A stretch of 64,000 nt of DNA from positions 10,068-74,067 of the forward strand of contig JBBBWG010029087.1 of assembly GCA_037176905.1 (NCBI GenBank), given 5' to 3'. Made by a program: the position numbers and the translations under genes. Shown in pieces: positions 1-9,832 of this stretch. Source of the stretch: Azolla pinnata. Its lineage: Eukaryota; Streptophyta; Polypodiopsida; Salviniales; Salviniaceae. How positions within the stretch are numbered: position 1 is the first letter of the stretch; the number at the start of each line of letters is the position of its first letter. Below the pieces are notes generated by a model. The model saw only the letters and a program-made list of their open reading frames with translations, had not been told where the DNA came from and made no database searches.

Positions 1-3
1 GCT

Positions 4-175
4 GTTTTCCGCCCTTGATTCGCTCAAGGACTGTGCCAAGAAACTAGCGAAGTTCTGTTGCCCGGTTTTCGGACTGAAGAATCGCCCAGATGCCGAATGT
101 CGATCGCCCACAATCCATTTCCCCATGGATTCAGCGCAGTTTTCCGCCCTTGATTCGCTCAAGGACTGTGCCAAG
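4..175 (+). repeat. 37-bp exact direct repeat around the PPR start codon
   Basis: The same 37 bases occur at 4-40 and at 139-175. The second copy is codons 6-17 of the PPR gene. The offset is 135 bp, exactly 45 codons, and the reading frame from position 2 through the first copy to the ATG at 125 contains no stop. This looks like an in-frame tandem duplication whose middle has diverged. It also means the coding region could begin upstream of the window. Confidence 0.85.
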
Positions 176-2368
176 CCGGAAGACATATGTCACGCAGGGA
201 TCAAAGCGCATGCCAGAGTCGCAGCACAGGGATCGGGGAGAGACCTTCTGGTACGCAATGCGTTGGTCCATATGTATTATGCAAGATGTGGCGCGTTGAG
301 CAGAGCCAGAGCGCTGGTTCTAGGGCTTCTTCCCTCTCCGCGTGCATCTGCTCGGTGTGCGCCCATCGCTGCGAATGTCGCCCACGGATTCCACAAGGAA
401 GCGTTGCTGTGTTGGGATCACACGAAGCCGGAGGAGAGCTTCTTCTGCCTCCGTTCCGGTGCTCTCCTGTCGTGCTGCCTCAAGGCATGTGCCCAAGCAG
501 GGGACTCCCAGAAGGGCCAGGAGCTGCATATAGAGATGGCGAAGCGAGGCGCTGCGGAAGAAGACCAGGTTCTTTGCAACGGATTGATCCACATGTATGC
601 GCAAACGCGTAGGATCCGCGAAGCGATCCATGTCTTCGAAGACGCTCCGCACAGGGATGTGGTCTCATGGACGGCACTGATGGCAGGATTCATGAGGCAT
701 GGCCTCTTGGAGGAGGCGCTGGAATGCCTCGCGCACATGCGGATCACGGGCATTTCTCCCGATTCCGTGGCGCTCCTTTGCTGCTTGAAGGCTTGCAGCA
801 GCGTGGGAGATGCGGAAATCGGCCGCGAAACGCACCTCCAAATCACCAAGCTGGGCTTCCTCGCGCCGCCGCATCGGAGCGATGCAAGCCTCGGAAACGC
901 GCTGCTCGATCTGTATGCCAATTGCGGCGGCCTCGACGAAGCGCGAGACGTCTTCGATAGGCTTCCATCCCGAGACGTGGTCTCCTGGACTGCGTTGATC
1001 GCAGCGTATGCGGAACGTGGGCACGTCGGAGCGGCGTCGGAATCGCTCGAGAAGATGCACCGCCAAGGGCTAGCTGCCAACGAAGTTCCGTTCCTCTGCA
1101 TCCTGAAAGCTTGCGCCAGCGAGAATGCCGCAAACGAAGGACGGAAGATGCATGCGGAGATCGACAAGAGAGGGCTGCTAGGAACGAGCCCGTCGCTCGG
1201 AAACACGTTGGTTCTCATGTATGCGGATTGCGGGTTGCTCGTAGAAGCGCAACAAGTATTCGACCGTCTTCCGGTTGCCGATGCGGTGCCTTGGACAGCG
1301 TTGATGGGTGGGTACATCAGCTACGGTTACGGGGAGAAAGCGTTGAGCTGTTTCGATCGAATGCGCAGTGAGAGAATACCTCCAGATGGCATAGCATATG
1401 TCCGCTGTTTGAATGCTTGTGCAAGCCTTGGGGCCCTCGATCAGGGGCGAGAAATACATGCTCAAATCTCATCCAAAGGGCTGACAAGCACACATGTTGA
1501 TGTAGGAAACGCACTGGTCGACATGTACGCCAAATGCGGCATGTTCGTGGAAGCCCAGAAAGTATTCGATGATCTCCCGATACAAGATACAATAGCTTGG
1601 AATGCAGTAATTGCAGGTTATGTAAAACACGGCCGGGCCGAGGTTGCGCTGTCTGTTCTCGAGAGAATGCAAGAAGGAGACGTTCCTGTCGATGTTGTCA
1701 CGCTTGTTTGCGGAGTGAAAGCTTGTGGAATGCTCGCAGCACTCGAGAAGGGCAGGAAATTCCATGATCACATCTCAAGGAGGGGCTTCGTAGAAAAGGG
1801 TCCTCTCGTCGGCAACTCATTGATTGCTATGTATGCGGAGTGTGGCGCCCTTCAGAAAGCAAGGGAAGTGTTCGAACAAACTCCTCTTCGCGATGTTGTG
1901 TCGTGGACGTTGTTGATAACAGGATATGCGCAATTAGGAGAAGCGAACCAGGTGTTTCATCTTCTCGATAGAATGAGAGAAGCTTCACAAGCCCCGAATC
2001 TCGTGACTTTCGTCGGAGTCTTCCATGCATGCAGCCATGGCGGTCTAGTGGGCACAGGTTACATGTGCTTCAAACACATGGTCCTGGACATGGGTATCAC
2101 TCCTGCAATAGAGCACTATTCATGTATGGCTGATATGCTCGGCCGTGCTGGGCAACTTGACAAAGTAGTAGCCATTGTTGAGCATATGCCGCTGCATCCG
2201 AATCGAGTCATATGGAGCACCATCTTGGGTGCTTGTAGGAAGTGGGGTGATATGGAGGTGGGAGGTGAGGCATTTCTGCATGCACTAGGGTTGGATGATG
2301 AAGATGCTGCATCTTACATCATTATGTGCAATATCCAAACAGACACAGAGATGGTAAATCGAATGTAA
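125..2368 (+). CDS. PLS-class pentatricopeptide repeat protein, truncated E motif, no DYW domain
   Basis: Single-exon gene of 747 codons. PPR proteins of this class act in mitochondria or plastids and bind RNA, usually to specify C-to-U editing sites; that role is family knowledge. The protein is a tandem array of P, L and S motifs; recurrent blocks such as VGNALVDMYAKCG and RDVVSWTALI recur about every 100 residues. The C-terminus has the start of an E motif (WSTILGACRKWGDMEVG) but stops soon after SYIIMCNI, so the usual E+ and DYW deaminase domains are missing; editing would need a partner in trans, or the gene is decaying. The start at 125 was chosen for its CCATGG context, but the frame is open to the left edge of the window, so a longer N-terminus is possible. 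No clear transit peptide is visible. Lack of introns is typical of this family. Confidence 0.9.
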   Translation: MDSAQFSALDSLKDCAKPEDICHAGIKAHARVAAQGSGRDLLVRNALVHMYYARCGALSRARALVLGLLPSPRASARCAPIAANVAHGFHKEALLCWDHTKPEESFFCLRSGALLSCCLKACAQAGDSQKGQELHIEMAKRGAAEEDQVLCNGLIHMYAQTRRIREAIHVFEDAPHRDVVSWTALMAGFMRHGLLEEALECLAHMRITGISPDSVALLCCLKACSSVGDAEIGRETHLQITKLGFLAPPHRSDASLGNALLDLYANCGGLDEARDVFDRLPSRDVVSWTALIAAYAERGHVGAASESLEKMHRQGLAANEVPFLCILKACASENAANEGRKMHAEIDKRGLLGTSPSLGNTLVLMYADCGLLVEAQQVFDRLPVADAVPWTALMGGYISYGYGEKALSCFDRMRSERIPPDGIAYVRCLNACASLGALDQGREIHAQISSKGLTSTHVDVGNALVDMYAKCGMFVEAQKVFDDLPIQDTIAWNAVIAGYVKHGRAEVALSVLERMQEGDVPVDVVTLVCGVKACGMLAALEKGRKFHDHISRRGFVEKGPLVGNSLIAMYAECGALQKAREVFEQTPLRDVVSWTLLITGYAQLGEANQVFHLLDRMREASQAPNLVTFVGVFHACSHGGLVGTGYMCFKHMVLDMGITPAIEHYSCMADMLGRAGQLDKVVAIVEHMPLHPNRVIWSTILGACRKWGDMEVGGEAFLHALGLDDEDAASYIIMCNIQTDTEMVNRM

Positions 2369-3965
2369 ACTGCATTATCCCAGACACAGAAGTTATGTTG
2401 CACACAATTCTTTTAAGTCTCCTATGTAGATGGGATTTCGTAGCATCGGATCTTCACATAGAGGCATTGTGGCAGTGGTAGCTGAGCCAGCACAATGGCG
2501 ATCAGAATCCGGTATAAATATGAAATCTGTATTGGAACCAAATGTCCGAGTTGAGCTCCTCAAGATGCGATGGTAGATACCGACTTCCCCCGACATTTTG
2601 TAGCCGTAAGATCGATTTGGCTGTCGATATTGGAAAGGCGGCGAATTAAACTAGAGAGGTATCACCAAAGCTTGTCCATCATTAGTAGGCTATGGCAAAT
2701 ATCCTTGCCAAGAAGATGCTCACCTGTTTTCTGTTTCTCTTTACAGGATATAGATTAGAGACGCGTTCCGACTCTACTTTCTCCAGGAAAGGGATCTGCC
2801 TTGAATACTGCTTGTACTTGATAAAAGCAGTGACCAGAAAATCCAATGGAAGTGTGCTGAATCCAAGCAAAGAGATTGTCACTGTTTCCCAGTTAAATAG
2901 GTGTTTAGTAAGCTTATAGGCCCCATTAGAGGTGGAAGAACAATTCAACCAGAATAATCTGATTACAAAATTGTCATTACAAAGCACGGTAATCGCATCG
3001 TCACCTACATGCATTTTACCTTGTAATTGTTACTGAGGCAATTCATCAAATCTCTTGTAGAACGTATACTGTTCAAAACACTGCGGATATTTTCACATTT
3101 GCTGAAATAAAGTAACAGGAGGTGAATATGTATATAACCGAGTTGATTATACAATTGAAGTGCCCAAATGTGTCATACTCAAAATTCCAAGTGGCAAATG
3201 CCCAGAAACATTGTAAAAAATGCTGCTGAACAAATCAAAATACAATGTTTCTCGTAATTGAGCAATATATAAAGAGACACTTTCACCATCATCAAATTCT
3301 GTGGGGATTCAAAAGGAATGTCGAACAAAAAATTTGCCTCTAGTAATCCGATGACATGCCCTATTTCTTCGATAAAAGGAAATGACAAAGACGACTTTAG
3401 GCTTCAAAAGATTTTGGTATGAGTTCTAATCTCAAAGCTGATGGCTGCTTATATAAGCCATGAGCAAATAAACCTCAGATACACACCAATTATCAAGAAT
3501 AGCAAGACATGGTCTAATGGAAAACATTTGAAGCAAATTTAGTAACTGTTTTACTTGCATTTTAGATCAACATGGCCAAGAAGAATAGGGAAACTATAAA
3601 ACCATACAATAAATACTTTGAAATTATGGATATGTTGAACATGCACCAAATTTCGATTTGATGATACATTATTATATGCAAATAATTAATGTAATACTAG
3701 CAATAATGGTACAAGAGGACTAGTGTACATATTTGAGGAGATGGACGTTCATCGGTGAACATTAATTATAGACATTATGTCAGTAATAGAAGGCTTCTTA
3801 TCCCCAACGAAAATTTTCTTTCCAGAAATTCACCCCGGGAAGTTTTCTTGAAATCGATAGCAACTGACTTTTGGTCATCTATGACCAATCTTTACAATGT
3901 GAAGAGACATTCCTCAAGAATGTTCCATCTTCCAGCTCCGGTTAGATGCAGCGATGACGGTTTCT
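2369..3965. other. intergenic stretch between two convergent genes
   Basis: AT-rich sequence between the end of the PPR gene and the end of the minus-strand U-box gene. It should hold both 3' untranslated regions. I see no coding region with family resemblance, RNA gene or repeat in it. Confidence 0.6.
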
Positions 3966-6900
3966 TTAGAAAAGTATCGATGATCCTCGAGGTTGCATAA
4001 CTGCCAGAACCTCGGCAGCTTGCTTTCCTAATGATTCACTTCCATGCATGGCCACGTTGGCTAGATGCATCTGCGCTTGGCTTCCATACAATTCTCTCAT
4101 AACCTTGACTTTGAAAATCTTCGTCAACATTGCAATAGCCCTTTCTTTGGAGACATCTGTTCCATGGGATAATAACCCTAGAATCGGTCGGATCGCTCTC
4201 TGTTCATGCAAAAGCATGACGGCTTTCTCCAAGTTTTCCTTCTCGGGGAGAAGAGTGGAAAGTGTTTCCACAATAGCCTCGGCAACACCATCCCCATGTG
4301 AGTCTGTAAGAAGAGACACAATGTCAGAGATTACCCCTGCCTCTACAAGGCAGAAAGTTGTTTTCTCTCCACATTCACCACCATGGACTGGGCATCCAGT
4401 CGGAGGCCTTTTCAGTGTACAAAAGAAGCACCCAGATGATTTTGCAGGTATACTAAGCTGCATTGTGCTCTCGGAGAGGTTCCGCAAAGCGATCACTGCT
4501 CCTATTTTAGCAGTGGTTGTTCCGGACTTGATCAAACTGCGAAGCGCCGGGAAGATGCCGAGGTCAACCACCTTCTTTTGGATCTGCACATCTGATGGCG
4601 ATGTGAATCGTAGCAAAGCTCCCATCGCATTTTCCTTCAGTCTCGCACCTCCGTTTACGATATGGTGCAAAAGCATCGGCACAGCGTTCCGCTCCATCAA
4701 TTCAAGGGTGAGATTAGTTTCTCCTGCAGGCAAGCATGACAATATTCCTGCAGCTGATGCTTGGACCTCTTCCCGAACACCCTCGTGAAGCAACTTTGTG
4801 AAGAGGATGATTAGCTTCTTCCTGTTCATAATGAAGTGGCAGATTTCATTCATACTTTCCCTTGACATGGTACATAGAATCTGAACCACTGCATTTCTAA
4901 TCTCAGCATCTCTATGTTCCAGAAAGGGTAAAAGTATCGCAACACCATCAGCATCCTTCAATATCTTTCTGGTTTCATGCGCATCTGGAGGATATATCAA
5001 CCCTAAAATTGTAAGTATTATCTGCTTGTGTATCACAGGAGAGTTAGAAGAAAAACTGTCCTGTATCGCCATCAAGAGATCCTGTAGAATCTTTTGAAGG
5101 TCTAATTTATCGCCATTCTCGTCTTTCAAGAATGAGTTTCCATCCTTCGATACTAACCTCTGCAATATAGCAGCTGCAGATTCTCTTATACTCGACGGAA
5201 AGCATATCGAATAGAGGTGTTCCAGAATGATAGGAACAGCTCCTGTCTGTGCCAAGCGTTGCCTGTTAGTCTTATACGATACAAGATTTTGGAGTGCACA
5301 TAAAGATGCTGCTTTATTTTCGAGATTTCCTGTCATCATCTCAACCAATAGTGCTATAGCTCCACCTTCACCCAGACTCTCCATGCTTTCACGTGCGAGC
5401 TCAAGATCACCAAGTGACTTTGCCATGAGTAGTTTCGATTGTTCAGAGCCTGCAAACAAAATCAAGGAAGCTTAAAGCCTGACAGTGGTATATATTCGGA
5501 AGTATTAGGTCAATTTGCCCCTTCAGCGATGTTTACATAGCCGATGTGATTTATAGATTCACGATATTCTGATTTGAACATATACCAAGGAGATGTCCCT
5601 GGAACTTGCAAGAATGATATAATTGGTCTAGTCATGCCACCTAAAACAGAGATCCCTCCTCAGCAGGCTAGATAGACTGTTTAGATGTGTGTCTAGTGTT
5701 TCTGTATATGACAAATAGGGACCAAGATTTTGGAAACGAAATACATATTATGTTAATCTCAACCTGGAAAAACTAAGATTACGATGTGAATTAAATATGA
5801 TCTGAAAAAGGATCCTTGGACACTCATTACAAAGGACTAAACGTCAGCTGGAAAAATCCGATCCACATTGCTATGAAACTGAAACAATTAAGCATTCACT
5901 AATGGCAGCCGAATAAACCCCATAAACTTAGAAAGTCCCGATTTCAACTCCTTTATAGTTATTCCAATTTCTCTCATTAAAATTTGATGTCCGTGTCACG
6001 GTGTCAGCATCCTTATACGTTAGAATAAAACAGTATATAAAGAAGTTAGAAGGTCCTACCAGATTGCAATCTTTCAAGAAGTGGTATGGGCCAGTTCACT
6101 TTCGCCATCTCGACAACGTTCTCATCTCTATGAGCTAACTGCTTTAGAATCTTTCCAGCATTCTGTGCGGCTTCGACATCAACCCCCTTGCATATCTTTA
6201 CCAACAAAAGGATGGCACTGTTTTCTTGGCCGATCTTCTCAAGCACTAATGAAGACTGTGATGAGACGCCCTGTAGATCTGGTTTCAGTAATTCAGCTAG
6301 TAATGCTGTAGCAACCTTGGCAATACACATGTTCACTGCAAGGTACCGGACCACGTGCTCAACTCCTCCTGCATCTACTAACTGCCTCTGATGATGAAAA
6401 ATACGCACAGATGACCAGTGTTAAATCTAGATTTTAGGTTGAGAATCCAGAGACAAAACAGAAAATTTATTTGTTTTTCTTACTTTGTTTTCCTCATTGT
6501 CAGAAACTATGATCTGCAGGGTTGATAAACATTCGTTTTTGAGGTTATCTTCATTATTGAGCCTTAGGACCTCCACAACAAGTTTTACTAGCTTCTCTTC
6601 TGCAATCCAGTGTCGAATCTTGTAGTTCGCATTGCAAATTTTGCGTAAGTCTTCTAGCGCCTCTTTTACTTTGGCTTCTTCGCCCGACTCCAGTTTTCGC
6701 CTCGCATTTTGAATGCGGATGCAGTAGTTCCGATCTATCCATTCTTCAATAGACTCTCTGATCTTATGATTTGGTTTTAGACTCAGATCAGCTAAATCTT
6801 TTCCGGTGATAGGGTCAGTCTTATTGCCATTAGCAAACCACTCCTCGATGTTCGCCCTTTCGAGTGTTAATCCAGAAGCAATAGATACTGGATCTTGCAT

Positions 6901-7716
6901 TACTTCTCTTGAGAGTGGACATCGGAATGATTCGAAAGGTTCTTGTTCAATGTCAACATTCACTAAGTATCGTTTCCCTTTATACTCTTCTCGAATACCC
7001 TCAGGCGTGCGTGCAGCCTCAGCCCTTGATAGAAGCGCGATGATTTGCTCCATGAAAACCTCTTCTTCTCTTTCCTTTCTCTCTGCTGCCTCTTCTTTCT
7101 CCTTCGTGAAGTATTCAAGCTCCTTGCTCATCTCTGTAGAATCTTCAACGGGAACACCCACGGCGCGTGCAATCTCGTGTATCAAATCATTCAAGAAGGT
7201 CTGGTCAGTTTTATGCTGCCTGATACCCATCTCAATCTTGTTCACTATCTCCAATTGTTGGTTCGACGCTCGATACTCAGCATGCATCATCTCATCCTTG
7301 AGCTTATCGACATTGTTGTGAATATCCATGGAGACTTCAGCGCTTGCCAATGAGAGGAGGGCAAGTGACTTTCCAAGATCTTGGGTTATTTCTTCGGCTT
7401 GTTTCACAATGCTTCGGCAATGCACGAGCTGATAGAACCTCGATCTTTTTCCACACATATCAATTAAGTGCTTTGCCTTCCCAACATCTTCTCCTAAAGC
7501 CGCGAGGGCCTGCCTAACGACCGGAGTATCTGCCATGTCTTGCCTCAACAAGAGCTCATTGAGGACAGGATGAATGCTGAGGATGTGTTTGGAGAGCAAA
7601 GTAAAGCTCTCTTTCTCCATGAGGACATCTTGAGCAGCAAGAGCAGTTTCAAGGATCTCATTGGTCAATATAGTAAGAACAGTGCCGATGGGCACTAGTG
7701 CCAGTAGTGAAGTCAT
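3966..7716 (-). CDS. U-box ARM-repeat E3 ubiquitin ligase, PUB43/44 (SAUL1) type
   Basis: Three exons in transcript order: 7716-6484, 6387-6060, 5449-3966, with GT-AG junctions and continuous frame, giving 1014 residues. The U-box lies at about residues 261-335 (ESFRCPLSREVMQDPVSI, then EEWFANGN and TDPITG); it recruits E2 enzymes and transfers ubiquitin. Before it is a helical UND-like region with a charged coiled stretch near residues 195-225. After it, residues about 350-1005 are armadillo-type repeats (AIALLVEMM, AVIALRNLS). A Cys/His segment (PTGCPVHGGEC, then KTTFCLVEAG) matches the C-terminal part I know from PUB43/44, which act at the plasma membrane in senescence and immune control. 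The start at 7716 was chosen because the protein then begins in the conserved helical region; an in-frame extension exists to 7830. A 5' UTR intron is possible. Confidence 0.88.
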
Positions 7717-8000
7717 TTGTTCCTGGCTTTGATCTCTGGTCAGACCACCATGGCAGCAATTAGCTGTAGTAACAAAGACCATCAATGTAGACTCTATACA
7801 TACAAGATCAGCAATATAGAATCTATACATACAAGATCATCAATATAGACTTGATATACAGATATACATACATGCACACGACCATGCATGATGCATAGAT
7901 GTGGGCAGATGCTATCTATGTGTGCATCATGTACACATGGGTATCTGTCTTTAGGCAAGGATGTATGCACATGCATGTAATCATAGCCCCCTGTTCATAG

Positions 8001-8913
8001 GAACCATGCCTGGAACTACTTGACCACCATCATCTTGGGGGTATATAATCAGAGACACACCCATACAAATCAACTGCTAAGGCATCAGGCAGCCTGGAAC
8101 TACTTGACCACAATCATATTGGGGGTATAAACCAGAGACACACCCATACAACTAGCTGCTAAGGCATCATGCACCCTGGAACTACTTGACCACAATCATC
8201 TTGGGAGTATAAACCAGAGACACACCCATACAATCAGCTGCTAAGGCATCATGCAGCCTGGAACTACTTGACCACAATCATATTGGGGGTATAAACCAGA
8301 GACACACCCATACAAATCAAGCTGCTAAGGCATCATGCACCCTGGAACTACTTGACCACAATCATCTTGGGAGTATAAACCAGAGACACACCCATACAAT
8401 CAGCTGCTAAGGCATCATGCAGCCTGGAACTACTTGACCACAATCATATTAGGGGTATAAACCAGAGACACACCCATACAAATCAAACTGCTAAGGCATC
8501 ATGCAACCTGGAACTACTTGACCACAATCATCTTGGGGTTATAAACCAGAGACACACCCACACAATCAAACTGCTAAGGCATCATGCAGCCTGGAACTAC
8601 TTGACCACAATCATCTTGGGGGTATAAACCAGAGACACACCCACACAATCAAACTGCTAAGGCATCATGCAACCTGGAACTACTTGACCACAATCATCTT
8701 GGGGTTATAAACCAGAGACACACCCACACAATCAAACTGCTAAGGCATCATGCAGCCTGGAACTACTTGACCACAATCATCTTGGGGGTATAAACCAGAG
8801 ACACACCCACACAATCAAACTGCTCAGGCATCATGCAACCTGGAACTACTTGACCACAATCATCTTGGGGGTATAAACCAGAGACACACCCACACAATCA
8901 AACTGCTAAGGCA
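8001..8913. repeat. minisatellite, 11 tandem units of 82-84 bp
   Basis: Units begin (at CCTGGAACTACTTGACC) at 8009, 8093, 8175, 8257, 8341, 8423, 8507, 8590, 8673, 8756 and 8839. The first units alternate 84, 82, 82, 84, 82, 84 bp and the last are all 83 bp. Unit variants alternate (CATATTGGGG against CATCTTGGGA), so the array has a roughly 166-bp two-unit period. Every unit carries GTATAAACC or a close form. It sits about 290 bp upstream of the U-box gene start and about 920 bp upstream of the MurG start, in the space between divergent genes. No spacers, so it is not CRISPR. A shorter 27-bp duplication (ATACAAGATCANCAATATAG) lies next to it at 7798-7860. Confidence 0.95.
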
Positions 8914-9478
8914 TGCATGCATGATGTATATGCATGCAGGTTAGCATGCATGTATCGTGTATGGATAGATGGCAAGTGCGGATGCATGTTTGGATGCATA
9001 TATATATGCATGCATGCAGGGATCATGCATGTATGCGGATGTGGAGGTCTGTGGGCATGTCTGTATGTGTGCAGAGAGGCGAAAGCGCTGCGGAACGACA
9101 GCTGCTGATAGAATAGGGAGCTGGATTGAGCTCGTCCAACAAACAAGATCCACGCAGGAGCATCACGGGATGCTCTCCATGCTTCCTTGTCTTCGCGCTG
9201 GAGATGCAAAACGGAACAGATCGGAAGGGAGAAAGGGGGGAGAGAGCACAGCACACCTGGTTGTGGTCTTGCTTCGCTTCACTGCAGAAGCGCCATGGCA
9301 GGGATACTGTCAGTCCTCTGAGAGCCCAGATGCTGCGAAGCCAAAAGGAGCAGGAGCTGGGGAAGGAAGAAAGAAAGGAAGAAAGAAAGGAGGAAGAAGA
9401 AGAAGAAGATGAAGGGAATGGGTCAAGTCAAAATCGCCCACATGTACATGTGTTCACGGGCATATGCTCCCATGGCTG

Positions 9479-9630
9479 TTGCTTCTTCTTCTTCTTCTTC
9501 TGATTCTGATTCTGAAGCTGAATCTGAATCTGCATCTGCATCTGCATCTGAATCTGAATCAGAATCTGCATCTGCATCTGCCTCTGCCTCTGCTTCTGCC
9601 TCTGCTTCTGCTTCTGCTTCTGCTTCTTGA
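9479..9630. repeat. TTC run followed by a TCTGMN hexanucleotide microsatellite
   Basis: A (TTC)n run at about 9481-9500 passes into about 20 hexamers of the form TCTGAA, TCTGCA, TCTGCC and TCTGCT. It is open as Ser-Glu/Ser-Ala repeats on the plus strand and as Glu-Ala or Lys-Gln repeats on the other strand, but no flanking protein resemblance exists. It lies about 200 bp before the MurG start, so it is probably upstream or 5' leader sequence. Confidence 0.85.
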
Positions 9631-9832
9631 CACGGGTTCTCTGCATCAAGGCTCCAAATGCAGAGCTCCATCTCCACAGGTACTGTCTCTTTGCTAGACT
9701 CCTCCATCACCGCACGCATATGATCTCTTGCATATGCTCTGCTCCATTTCTGCGGAATTGCGCCCACAAACCCTCTCCTGCCCTCACCCGGCGGTGGAAG
9801 CAAGAAGAAGAAAAACCCTAGAACCCAGCTCC

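Noticed and set aside
418-1317. 299-codon minus-strand open frame inside the PPR gene
   Set aside because: Shadow of a long GC-rich coding exon; no family resemblance.
8001-8913. CRISPR-like array
   Set aside because: The units are directly adjacent with no unique spacers, and the setting is a plant nuclear genome.
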